Positions 9,397 through 16,365 of a DNA stretch of 37,049 nucleotides are shown here, one piece after another (the first letter of the stretch is position 1; each line of letters opens with the position of its first letter). A program made the translations under genes and the position numbers. The notes below the pieces were generated by a model that made no database searches, was not told the DNA's origin, and saw only the letters and a program-made list of their open reading frames with translations. The stretch is taken from the NCBI GenBank assembly GCA_027485615.1, contig JAIXQS010000121.1, positions 1-37,049 on the forward strand, in the 5' to 3' direction. This DNA is from Verrucomicrobiaceae bacterium. GTDB lineage: Bacteria; Verrucomicrobiota; Verrucomicrobiia; Verrucomicrobiales; Akkermansiaceae.

Positions 9397-10047
9397 ATGT
9401 TCACGATTGAACTCCGCGCCCAAAACGTTTCCTCTCGCCCTGTGAAGCGGAAAAACTTCGGCGAGAGAAGCCATGGGGACAAGACGAGGCAGGCGCGGGA
9501 GAACCGCCATGTGAAGCCCGTGGAGGAGACGCCCGCGACGGCGCTTGATGAGCATGACCTGTTGCGGCTGGTGGCGGAAACGGAAATCCCTTTCCTGCTG
9601 ATCCTCGACTGTGTGCAGGATCCGCATAACCTGGGAGCCATCCTGCGGACGGCGGACGGCGCGGGCGTGCATGCCGTGATCGCGCCGAAGGACAAGGCGG
9701 TGGGGATTACGGAAACAGTGCGGCGCGTGTCCGTAGGCGCTGCGGATCATGTGCCTTTCGTACAGGTAACCAATCTCGCAAGAACGATGGAGCAGCTCAA
9801 GGAAGCGGGGGTGTGGTTCGTAGGGACTTCGGATCGCGCGGAGAAAACCCTCTACGAGCTCGATCTGCGCGGCCCGCTCGCGCTGGTGCTCGGCGCGGAG
9901 GAAAAAGGCATGCGTCGCCTCACGGAGGAAAACTGCGATTTCCTCGCCAAGCTGCCGATGGCCGGAAAGGTGGAGTGTCTGAACGTTTCGGTGGCCGCCG
10001 GGGTCTGCCTGTTCGAGGCGGTGCGGCAGCGGGCATCTTCGGCTTGA
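9397..10047 (+). CDS. rlmB: TrmH/SpoU family RNA 2'-O-methyltransferase, RlmB-like
   Basis: SPOUT-class enzymes of this type methylate a ribose 2'-OH. RlmB acts on G2251 of 23S rRNA; related enzymes act on tRNA G18. The product shows motif 1 as LDCVQDPHNLGAILRTADGA, motif 2 as LALVLGAEEKGMRRL and motif 3 as LNVSVAAGVCLFEAVRQR, with the knot-forming residues intact. I chose ATG at 9397 (MFTIELRAQN, 216 residues); an in-frame TTG at 9379 would add six unlikely residues. The N-terminus is short and basic and lacks a full L30e-like substrate-binding domain, so the exact target RNA is uncertain. It follows sulP by 33 bp. Confidence 0.85.
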   Translation: MFTIELRAQNVSSRPVKRKNFGERSHGDKTRQARENRHVKPVEETPATALDEHDLLRLVAETEIPFLLILDCVQDPHNLGAILRTADGAGVHAVIAPKDKAVGITETVRRVSVGAADHVPFVQVTNLARTMEQLKEAGVWFVGTSDRAEKTLYELDLRGPLALVLGAEEKGMRRLTEENCDFLAKLPMAGKVECLNVSVAAGVCLFEAVRQRASSA

Positions 10048-10088
10048 GACGCAAGATGAAGGGAATCGGGACACGAGATGGCGATATC

Positions 10089-10388
10089 ATGAAGCTGCCC
10101 GTCAGGATCATTTCCGACCTTAACCCCGGCCACCAGGCATCGCGGATCTTTGACGTGGAGAAGCTGCGGCCTTTATTCCGCGGTGCGGGCACGGTGCTTT
10201 TCAACGGCGATACCTGGGAGGGACTCTCGCCACCATGGAAGGAGAAGTTCTGCGAAACCTATCTCCCCCGTGCCGAGATCCTGGTCTGCGGCTATTTCCA
10301 TTGCAAAGGCATCCGCAACGCATACGGCAAAACCGTAATCAATACCGGATCTTTCGTCGTGCCCGGTCCCGCCGGATGGGTGGAGTAG
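10089..10388 (+). pseudogene. Internally deleted calcineurin-like metallophosphoesterase
   Basis: The 99-codon frame reads like the two ends of a metallophosphoesterase joined together. The N-terminal block IISDLNPGHQASRIF corresponds to the family motif SDLHLGH, and GTVLFNGDTWEG to the GDxxD-type motif. It then jumps to VCGYFHCKGIRNAYGKTVIN and NTGSFVVPGP, which match the C-terminal GHxH and NTGS region. The middle part with the GNHD motif is missing. The first metal-binding histidine has become Asn (DLN instead of DLH), and GHFH has become GYFH. An intact enzyme would be about 250 residues or more. I read this as a pseudogene by internal deletion and point mutation. It starts 41 bp after rlmB. 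Confidence 0.75.
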
Positions 10389-10581
10389 GACGGCGCGGAT
10401 CTTTCCACGGGGCGGGTTTGTGAAATGGGTGAGACATTCTCTTTGAAAAACAAAACAGCGGAATGGAAAATGATTTCAGAACCGCATGATGTTTAGTTAT
10501 CCGTATATTTAAGGTGTGCCTTTACGTACTGGCGAAAATTTGAGTCGCTTTCGTCACCAAGGCTGCTAGGTTTTGATTGTT

Positions 10582-10899
10582 ATGGCAACCACCACTAAAA
10601 AGACCCGGTTTTCCCGGAGACTTCCAGACCACGTGACCGATGAACTCTGCAACGTCCTTTCCGAAAAGAAAGTGTTCGGCTTCAACGATCTCTTCGAGAG
10701 AGTGTTTGAAAACCTGAAACTGCGCAACGCGGTGAGCGGCGGCGAGGAAATGCTTCGCCTCCGTTCCTACGAGAAACTGCAGAACCTGGTCAACCGGGGT
10801 CTTGTCGAGAAGCTCGGTAAGGAATACAAGGGCACCGCCCGGGTTCACGAAGCATCCAGCGCCTACGCTGCCGCCCAAGAAGCGGCGGCGGAGGACTGA
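10582..10899 (+). CDS. Small conserved-looking protein of unknown function
   Basis: This is a 105-residue, charged, soluble protein from ATG at 10582 (MATTTKKTRFSRRLPDH). I do not recognise a named family. The middle part alternates hydrophobic and charged residues in a way that predicts helices (FNDLFERVFENLKLRN, SYEKLQNLVNRGLVEKLG). The second of these looks like a recognition helix and wing of a winged-helix fold, but this is weak. The C-terminus is Ala/Glu-rich. The gene stands alone, is followed within 25 bp by a strong terminator, and has about 190 bp of non-coding sequence before it, so it is probably a monocistronic, well-transcribed gene. Confidence 0.75.
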   Translation: MATTTKKTRFSRRLPDHVTDELCNVLSEKKVFGFNDLFERVFENLKLRNAVSGGEEMLRLRSYEKLQNLVNRGLVEKLGKEYKGTARVHEASSAYAAAQEAAAED

Positions 10900-10923
10900 T
10901 ATCCGAATCATTTTTCCTGACAA

Positions 10924-10957
10924 AACCCGCGCCGCTAAACCGGTGCGGGTTTTTTTC
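10924..10957 (+). terminator. Intrinsic terminator after the small unknown gene
   Basis: The arm AACCCGCGCCG (10924-10934) pairs with CGGTGCGGGTT (10941-10951), giving 11 pairs with one G-U, around the loop CTAAAC. A run of T follows (10952-10956). It is a textbook rho-independent terminator, and it separates the small gene from nuoA. Confidence 0.92.
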
Positions 10958-11008
10958 TACCCAAGGCGCGCGCCAAGCCCTACGAATCCCGCGGACCATC
11001 CAAACACC

Positions 11009-11383
11009 ATGCCCGAAAACTATCTCCCCGTCCTGTTTCAGGTGATCATCGCCATCGGCTTTGCGGTGACGACGCTCGCGCTGAGCGTAATCTTCGGGCG
11101 CTCGGCTCGCCGCAACGCCACCAAGGACAGCGCCTACGAATGCGGCATGATCCCGATCGGAGACGGCGCGCCGCGCTTTTCCGTAAAGTTCTACATGGTC
11201 GCGATGTTGTTCGTGATCTTCGATATCGAAGTCGTCTTCATGTACCCATGGGCTGTGCAGTTCCGGGATCTCGCCGCCCACCACGGCCCGACCGCGCTTG
11301 CAAGTATGGCCGGCTTCGCCGGGATCCTCGCGATCGCTTACATTTATGCGCTCAAAAAAGGGGCGCTGAACTGGAAGAGCTAG
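11009..11383 (+). CDS. nuoA: NADH-quinone oxidoreductase subunit A
   Basis: NuoA is a small membrane subunit of respiratory complex I near the quinone-binding interface. From ATG at 11009 (MPENYLPVLFQ) it has 124 residues and three transmembrane helices. The conserved loop SAYECGMIPIGDGAPRFSVK contains the family cysteine (YECG). The second helix reads FYMVAMLFVIFDIEVVFMYP, whose Asp-Ile-Glu is diagnostic. The open frame extends far upstream through the preceding terminator, so the longer version is not real. No nuoB or other complex I gene follows, which is unusual; the rest must be elsewhere on the genome. Confidence 0.94.
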   Translation: MPENYLPVLFQVIIAIGFAVTTLALSVIFGRSARRNATKDSAYECGMIPIGDGAPRFSVKFYMVAMLFVIFDIEVVFMYPWAVQFRDLAAHHGPTALASMAGFAGILAIAYIYALKKGALNWKS

Positions 11384-11463
11384 GCCGCCCGCTAGCCCCC
11401 GCCGTGGTCCCCTGTGAATCCCGATGCCGAAAAACAGCAGATACGGAATCTCCGAGCCTGTAT

Positions 11464-11535
11464 GAAATTGGTACGATCCGAGCTTGAAACCAAGGCCGGT
11501 CGCGTACAATTTCCGCAGCCGGTCTAACCACTGGC
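11464..11535 (+). other. Two hairpins in the leader of the CysJ-like gene
   Basis: GAAATTG-G-TACG (11464-11475) pairs with CGTACAATTTC (11503-11513) over 11 base pairs with one bulged G. Inside it, CTTG and CAAG can form a small stem around AAAC. A second stem, GCCGGT with ACTGGC (11518-11523 and 11530-11535, one G-U), ends just before the purine-rich AGAAGAGAA and the ATG at 11547. There is no T run, so this is not a plain terminator. It could be a structured leader or a small mobile repeat. I recognise no known riboswitch class. Confidence 0.5.
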
Positions 11536-11546
11536 CTAGAAGAGAA

Positions 11547-13283
11547 ATGGTCTCCCCGATCCACATACCCGAAAACGCCCCCTTCACTCCCGAGCAACGC
11601 CAATGGCTCGGTGAGTTTCTCAGCAGAATACTCGCCCAGCCTGCCCCCGGAGCGGAGCTGGCCGGCCCACCCGTAATGATCACGGTTTTGTTCGGATCAC
11701 AAACGGGCACGGCGGAAGGGTTGGCCAAGAAACTGGTAAAAACACTCAAGAAGAGCCATTTCGAGCCCAACCTCCAGGACATGTCCACCTATGATCGGGC
11801 ACGACTTCCAACGGAGAAAAACCTGCTGATCATCACCTCCACCTATGGCGACGGCGAACCGCCGGACTCCGCGCTGGATTTCCACACCTGGCTGATGAGC
11901 GACGCAGCGCCCGGCCTCGCCGACGTTCATTTCTCCGTGCTATCCCTCGGTGACAGCTCATATCCGGATTTCTCGCAGTGCGGCATCGATTTCGACAACC
12001 GCCTCGCCGAGCTCGGCGCGACCCGTCTCTACCCGCGCGTGGATGTGGATGTGGATGTGGACGTTCCCTACGCAGAATGGTCGAAGGCCGTGATCGCGCT
12101 GCTGTCTTCCGGGACATCCGCCGCCGCTTCCACCGTCGCGGTCACCGACGAGATCGAGGAAGGTGGATTTTCCAAAAAACACCCCTTCCCTTCCAACGTC
12201 CTGGCCAACTACAATCTCAACGGCCCGGGGTCGAAGCAGACAAATCACGTGGAACTCTCGCTGGAAGGCTCCGGCCTCTCCTACGAGGTGGGCGATGCGC
12301 TGGGTGTTTTCCCTGAAAATCCCGCCGACGTGGTCGATGATATCATCGCGGCGCTGCCCTTCAAGGCGGGCGATGTTCCCACTTCCACCGGGGAGGAAGT
12401 CAGCCTCCGCGAGGCCCTGATCAGCCACTACGACATCGGCACGATCAACAAATCACTCATCACGAAATGGCAGAAGCGCAGCGGATCGCCCCTGCTCCGC
12501 TCGCTCGTTGAGGCGGATGACAAGAAGGCATGGGAGGATTTCTGCTGGGGTCGTGATCTCATCGATCTTGTCCTTGATCACCCGGCCGATTTCTCCGACG
12601 GCGAGGAGTTCGTCTCGGTCCTCAAAAATCTCCAGCCGCGCCTTTATTCGATCGCCTCCAGCCCGGCGGCGCATCCCGGCGAGGTTCACCTGTGTGTCGG
12701 CATCGTGCGTTACGACAGCTTCGGCAGGAAACGCGGCGGCATCTGCTCCACCTATCTCGCCGAGCGCCTTTCGGACGAAACAAAGCCGGGCGTTTACGTC
12801 CACCGCAACAACGCCTTCCGCCTGCCCGCCGATGGCAGTGTGCCGGTCATCATGGTCGGCCCCGGCACGGGCATCGCGCCATTCCGTGCGTTCCTTGAGG
12901 AGCGCAAGGCCACCGCCGCGAAAGGAAAAAACTGGCTGTTCTTCGGCAACCCGCACCAAGCCACCGATTTCCTCTACGGCCCGGAGCTGGAGGCTTTCCA
13001 AAAGGACGGTATCCTAACCCGCATGGATCTCGCGTGGTCGCGCGATCAGAAACAGAAAATCTACGTCCAGGATCTCATGCTCAAGGAAGGCGTGGAGATG
13101 TGGAAATGGTTCCAGGAAGGCGCCGCCTTTTATGTCTGCGGCGACGCCTCGCGCATGGCCAAGGATGTGGACGCCGCCCTCCACACCATCGCCAAGGAGC
13201 ACGGCAAGCTCTCCGAGGAGGACGCCGCCGCTTACATCGCCCAGCTCAAGAAGGACAAGCGCTACCTGCGGGATGTGTATTGA
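11547..13283 (+). CDS. cysJ: Sulfite reductase flavoprotein (CysJ-type diflavin reductase)
   Basis: Diflavin reductases pass electrons from NADPH through FAD and FMN to a partner, which for CysJ is the sirohaem sulfite reductase CysI. From ATG at 11547 the product has 578 residues. An FMN/flavodoxin domain comes first, with GSQTGTAE (50-57), STYGDGEPPD and LGDSSYPDFSQCG. The FAD domain has RLYSIASSP and GICSTYLAER. The NADPH domain has VGPGTGIAPFRAF, FFGNPHQATDFLY and the aromatic C-terminus RYLRDVY. The linker between FMN and FAD domains contains a Val-Asp repeat near residue 165, encoded by tandem GTGGAT units. No hemoprotein gene is adjacent, so the electron acceptor is inferred from the family. 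Confidence 0.9.
   Translation: MVSPIHIPENAPFTPEQRQWLGEFLSRILAQPAPGAELAGPPVMITVLFGSQTGTAEGLAKKLVKTLKKSHFEPNLQDMSTYDRARLPTEKNLLIITSTYGDGEPPDSALDFHTWLMSDAAPGLADVHFSVLSLGDSSYPDFSQCGIDFDNRLAELGATRLYPRVDVDVDVDVPYAEWSKAVIALLSSGTSAAASTVAVTDEIEEGGFSKKHPFPSNVLANYNLNGPGSKQTNHVELSLEGSGLSYEVGDALGVFPENPADVVDDIIAALPFKAGDVPTSTGEEVSLREALISHYDIGTINKSLITKWQKRSGSPLLRSLVEADDKKAWEDFCWGRDLIDLVLDHPADFSDGEEFVSVLKNLQPRLYSIASSPAAHPGEVHLCVGIVRYDSFGRKRGGICSTYLAERLSDETKPGVYVHRNNAFRLPADGSVPVIMVGPGTGIAPFRAFLEERKATAAKGKNWLFFGNPHQATDFLYGPELEAFQKDGILTRMDLAWSRDQKQKIYVQDLMLKEGVEMWKWFQEGAAFYVCGDASRMAKDVDAALHTIAKEHGKLSEEDAAAYIAQLKKDKRYLRDVY
12040..12066 (+). repeat. GTGGAT hexanucleotide repeat inside cysJ
   Basis: Three perfect GTGGAT units followed by GTGGAC and GTT encode alternating Val-Asp in the linker after the FMN domain. 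Gain or loss of units keeps the reading frame. Confidence 0.85.
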
Positions 13284-13295
13284 GCTGTATCCGCT

Positions 13296-13682
13296 TCACC
13301 CGATCAGCTCGCCGTAGGCTTGCGGGGTGAGGAGGGTGGGGAGCTGGTCGGGTTTGGTGACCTTGAGCTTGAAGATCCAACCCGCGCCGTAGGGGTCGGT
13401 GTTCACGAGGGAGGGATCCGCCTCGACGGCGGGGTTTACCTCGATGACCTCGCCGGAGACGGGGGCGTAGATGTCGGAGGCGGCTTTCACGGATTCCACG
13501 ACGGCGGTGGGATCGCCGGCATCGACGGTTTTTCCGAGCTGCGGGAGTTCTACGTAAACGACATCCGTCAGCTCGGATTGCGCGTGGTCGGAGATGCCGA
13601 CGGTGGCGGTCTCGCCATCGATGCGCGCCCACTCGTGGGAGGATTGGAAAAGGAGATCGGCGGGAATTTCGGAGGCGCTCAT
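13296..13682 (-). CDS. gcvH: Glycine cleavage system H protein
   Basis: GcvH is the lipoyl carrier that shuttles the aminomethyl group between the P, T and L proteins of the glycine cleavage system. The 128 residues begin MSASEIPADLLFQSSHEWAR. The lipoylated lysine is K66 in VVESVKAASD, and the C-terminal AGWIFKLK matches the family pattern. The length is normal. It follows gcvT by only 16 bp, so both are co-transcribed. Its stop lies 12 bp from the stop of the convergent cysJ, and gcvP, which often follows, is not present. The ATG at 13682 has no clear Shine-Dalgarno sequence (upstream CCACAAAGCACGCAC). Confidence 0.95.
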   Translation of the reverse strand: MSASEIPADLLFQSSHEWARIDGETATVGISDHAQSELTDVVYVELPQLGKTVDAGDPTAVVESVKAASDIYAPVSGEVIEVNPAVEADPSLVNTDPYGAGWIFKLKVTKPDQLPTLLTPQAYGELIG

Positions 13683-13698
13683 GTGCGTGCTTTGTGGC

Positions 13699-14778
13699 TT
13701 ATTTCGGTTTTTTAAGGAAGGGCTTTTTCACGGTGACGGCCTGGAAGCGGCGGCCGCGGACATCGATGAGAAGAGCTGTGCCGGGCTTCGAGAAGGCGGC
13801 GGGCAGGTAGGCCATGGCGATGCCGATGCCGAGCGTGGGGGAAAGGACGCCGCTGGAGAGTTCGCCAAGGGTTTCGCCGTCGGCGGAAAGGACGGGATAG
13901 TGCGGGCGGGGCGGCGGACCCTTCTCGGTGAGCTCGATGGCGGTGAGCTTCAGCGCCGGGCCGTTAGATTTTTGGGAAAGGAGTGTTTCGCGGCCGATAA
14001 AATGGGGTTTTTCGAGGTCGCAGAAAAACCCGAGGCCGGCCTCGATGGGTGAGCGGGCGGGCGAAAGGTCGTTGCCGTTGAGAGGAAAACACATCTCCAG
14101 ACGGAGGGTATCGCGCGCACCGAGACCGCAGGGGGTGGCTCCCGCAGCGATGAATTTTTCAAAGAACGCGATGCCGAGATCCGCAGGGCAGAAGAACTCG
14201 TAACCGTCCTCACCGGTGTAGCCGGTGCGGCAGGCGATGGAACCGTCGGCGAGTTTCGCGATGCCGTTGCGAGGCGGAAGGGATTCGGAGGGAAAAACTT
14301 TCGCGAAGATGGCGGCGGAGTCCGGCCCTTGGATGGCGAGGCCCGCCCATGCGACGGATTCGTTGCGGATGGTGATGCCGGGGGGGAGGTGTTTTTCCAT
14401 CCATGAGACGTCCTCTGCGATCATCGACGCGTTGACGATGAGCAGGGTTTCGTTTTCGGAAAGGCGGTAGGCGATGAGGTCGTCGATCACACCGCCGCTT
14501 TCGTTGAGCATGATCGTGTATTGGCCTTGGCCGGGGGCGAGCTTGGAAAGGTTGTTGGTGAGGACGGTGTCGAGCCACGCGATGTGATCCGCGCCGGTCA
14601 CGAAGACCTGCCCCATGTGGGAAATGTCGAACACGCCGGCGGTTTCCCGGACAGCGGCATGCTCGGTGAGGATGGAGGAATACTGCACCGGCATCGCCCA
14701 GCCGCCGAAGGGAATGAGGCGTGCACCGAGCGCAAGGTGCGCGGCTTCGAGGGGAGAGTGCAGGACGATTTCGGACAC
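13699..14778 (-). CDS. gcvT: Glycine cleavage system aminomethyltransferase (T protein)
   Basis: GcvT moves the methylene carbon from aminomethyl-lipoyl-GcvH to tetrahydrofolate and releases ammonia. I chose GTG at 14778 (359 residues), because it places PFGGWAMPVQY about 22 residues from the N-terminus as in the family. The longer open frame adds 27 low-complexity, His-rich residues and runs to within 16 bp of the divergent gene's start. Visible motifs are DISHMGQV, NESGGVIDDLIAYR and TGYTGEDGYEF, all typical of the folate-binding core. A TTGACA at 14813-14808 lies 35 bp from the start but has no good -10 partner, so the promoter is unsure. Confidence 0.93.
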   Translation of the reverse strand: MSEIVLHSPLEAAHLALGARLIPFGGWAMPVQYSSILTEHAAVRETAGVFDISHMGQVFVTGADHIAWLDTVLTNNLSKLAPGQGQYTIMLNESGGVIDDLIAYRLSENETLLIVNASMIAEDVSWMEKHLPPGITIRNESVAWAGLAIQGPDSAAIFAKVFPSESLPPRNGIAKLADGSIACRTGYTGEDGYEFFCPADLGIAFFEKFIAAGATPCGLGARDTLRLEMCFPLNGNDLSPARSPIEAGLGFFCDLEKPHFIGRETLLSQKSNGPALKLTAIELTEKGPPPRPHYPVLSADGETLGELSSGVLSPTLGIGIAMAYLPAAFSKPGTALLIDVRGRRFQAVTVKKPFLKKPK

Positions 14779-14828
14779 GTGTGGAGGATGCCGACGTTGC
14801 TGGTGCTTGTCAACCGGACGCGGGTGGT

Positions 14829-14834
14829 GGAGGG
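14829..14834 (+). promoter_or_regulatory. Shine-Dalgarno site of the rhomboid-like gene
   Basis: GGAGGG lies 8 bases before ATG 14843 and decides this start over the several in-frame ATGs upstream, which would overlap gcvT on the other strand. Confidence 0.7.
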
Positions 14835-14842
14835 TATGCCCC

Positions 14843-15628
14843 ATGCTTTTTCTGGACAAATGGGAGAGAAAATTCGGGTGGCTTTCGTTCCCCGGGCTGC
14901 TGAGGTATTACGCGCTGTTCCATGTGCTGGTGTATCTCCTGCAGATCGTAAATCCCGCGATCGGAATAGTCCTCGACTTCGACCGGGAGAAAATCATGGA
15001 CGGGGAAGTATGGCGTGCAGCCACGTTTTTGTTCGCCGACAGCGGCTTCGGAGGACTGGGAGCGTTCGGAGCGCTGTTCCTGTTTTTCATGGTGATGATC
15101 GCGTTCATGATGAACGACGCCCTGGAGGGCGCGTGGGGGGTGTTTCGCACCAGTCTGTTTCATTACACCGCGGTCGCCGGGCTGCTCATCGCGAATTTCA
15201 TCTACCCCGCTCCCATGGCGGGAAGCGGTTTTTTCGTCTATACCTCGGCGTTTTTCGCCTTTGCTACGCTTTTCCCGAAACACGAGTTCCTGATGTTCTT
15301 CATCATCCCGGTGCAGGTGAGGTGGCTGGCGATTCTCGGTGGCGGGCTGCTGGTTTTCGGCACGCTTTCCGATCCCATTTACTTGGGCTTCCTGATGCTG
15401 GGTTTCGGAAACTACCTGCTTTGGGCCGGCATCCCCGCACTTCGCGGGCAGGCGCGTGTGGTGAAATCCGGGGCGAGGAAACGCAAATTCGATCAACACA
15501 AGCTTGATGGCGGAAATGCCTTCCACCGCTGCAAGACCTGCGGAAAGACGGAGGTTTCCGATCCCGATCTCGAGTTCCGCATGGCGGCGGACGGCGAAGA
15601 GTACTGCGGAGATCATTTGGGGAGGTGA
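14843..15628 (+). CDS. Rhomboid-like integral membrane protein with C-terminal zinc-ribbon-like tail
   Basis: The 261-residue product (MLFLDKWERKFGWLSF) has about six hydrophobic segments between residues 15 and 200, in a layout like rhomboid or Derlin proteins. Examples are YYALFHVLVYLLQIVNP near the N-terminus and GNYLLWAGIPALRGQAR at the end. The catalytic GxSG of active rhomboids is not visible; the closest stretch is AGSGFFVYTSAFFAF, so proteolysis is doubtful. After the membrane part come a basic linker and HRCKTCGKTEVSD...EEYCGDHLGR, in which CxxC and CxxH could bind one zinc. Function is unknown; a chaperone or binding role in the membrane is one guess. It is divergent from gcvT. Confidence 0.7.
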   Translation: MLFLDKWERKFGWLSFPGLLRYYALFHVLVYLLQIVNPAIGIVLDFDREKIMDGEVWRAATFLFADSGFGGLGAFGALFLFFMVMIAFMMNDALEGAWGVFRTSLFHYTAVAGLLIANFIYPAPMAGSGFFVYTSAFFAFATLFPKHEFLMFFIIPVQVRWLAILGGGLLVFGTLSDPIYLGFLMLGFGNYLLWAGIPALRGQARVVKSGARKRKFDQHKLDGGNAFHRCKTCGKTEVSDPDLEFRMAADGEEYCGDHLGR

Positions 15629-15672
15629 AATTTTCCTTTTCCCCCGCTCCGGGATGTTGAAACTGGACACTT

Positions 15673-16359
15673 ATGGCCAAATACATAGGCATCGCAATCC
15701 TGGCGTTACTGGTGGCCGGAAGCTGGTATATGTTCCATAGGGCGGGCGATGATTACCGCACGATCGAGAAGCGCGTCGACGAACTCATCGGACAGGGCGA
15801 TCCCGCGGAGCTGGCGCCGAAACTGAAATCCGAGATGCGTGGCATCGAAGGGGAACGGACGTTCAACGGAATCCTGCTGACCTTCCTGAGCGCGGGCCTG
15901 ATCGGCATCGTTTTCGTTACCATGGTGCTGCCCGTCCTGGCCGATAAGTTCACGCGCGCGGTTTACGAGAGCGGCGAGGAGGTGGAGAGGGATGCTTTCC
16001 ATCACGCCCGCGTGCTGATGGCGCAGGGCGAGTGGGAGGACGCGATCCAGGCCTTCAGGCTGGGCGCGGCGGAAGATCCGCTCAACCGCATGCCATATCT
16101 CGAGATCGCGAAAATCCAGAAAGTCCATATGGAGGATCCGCTGGCGGCGATCGCCACCCTGCGCGAGGCGATCGAAGGCCAGGAGTGGGAGGAAGACGAC
16201 GCCGCCTTCCTGATGTTCCGGCTCGCGGAACTTTACGATGAGGACGCAGGTGACCGTGAGGCGGCGGTCGCGATCTTCGAGCAGGTGATGGAGCAGTTTT
16301 CCGGCACCCGCCACTCGGCAAACGCGCGAACCAAGCTCCACGATTGGGGCATGGCCTAG
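15673..16359 (+). CDS. Membrane-anchored TPR protein of unknown function
   Basis: The 228 residues start with a transmembrane helix (AKYIGIAILALLVAGSWYMF). After a charged segment comes a second helix (ILLTFLSAGLIGIVFVTMVL, about residues 75-95), then a soluble C-terminal half made of tetratricopeptide-like helical repeats. These include FHHARVLMAQGEWEDAIQAF, PYLEIAKIQKVHMEDPLAAI and YDEDAGDREAAVAIFEQVME. The two helices would put both ends on the same side of the membrane. It probably scaffolds a complex, but nothing names the partner. It lies 44 bp after the rhomboid-like gene and 6 bp before comEC, suggesting one transcript. Confidence 0.8.
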   Translation: MAKYIGIAILALLVAGSWYMFHRAGDDYRTIEKRVDELIGQGDPAELAPKLKSEMRGIEGERTFNGILLTFLSAGLIGIVFVTMVLPVLADKFTRAVYESGEEVERDAFHHARVLMAQGEWEDAIQAFRLGAAEDPLNRMPYLEIAKIQKVHMEDPLAAIATLREAIEGQEWEEDDAAFLMFRLAELYDEDAGDREAAVAIFEQVMEQFSGTRHSANARTKLHDWGMA

Positions 16360-16365
16360 ACGGTG

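Noticed and set aside
10504..10509. TATATT as a possible -10 before the small unknown gene
   Set aside because: No acceptable -35 hexamer 16-18 bases upstream.
11460..11545. tRNA-like strings on the minus strand (AGTGGTTAGA, GGTTTCAAG)
   Set aside because: No acceptor stem, no 7-base anticodon loop and no consistent cloverleaf; the inverted repeats explain the pairing better.
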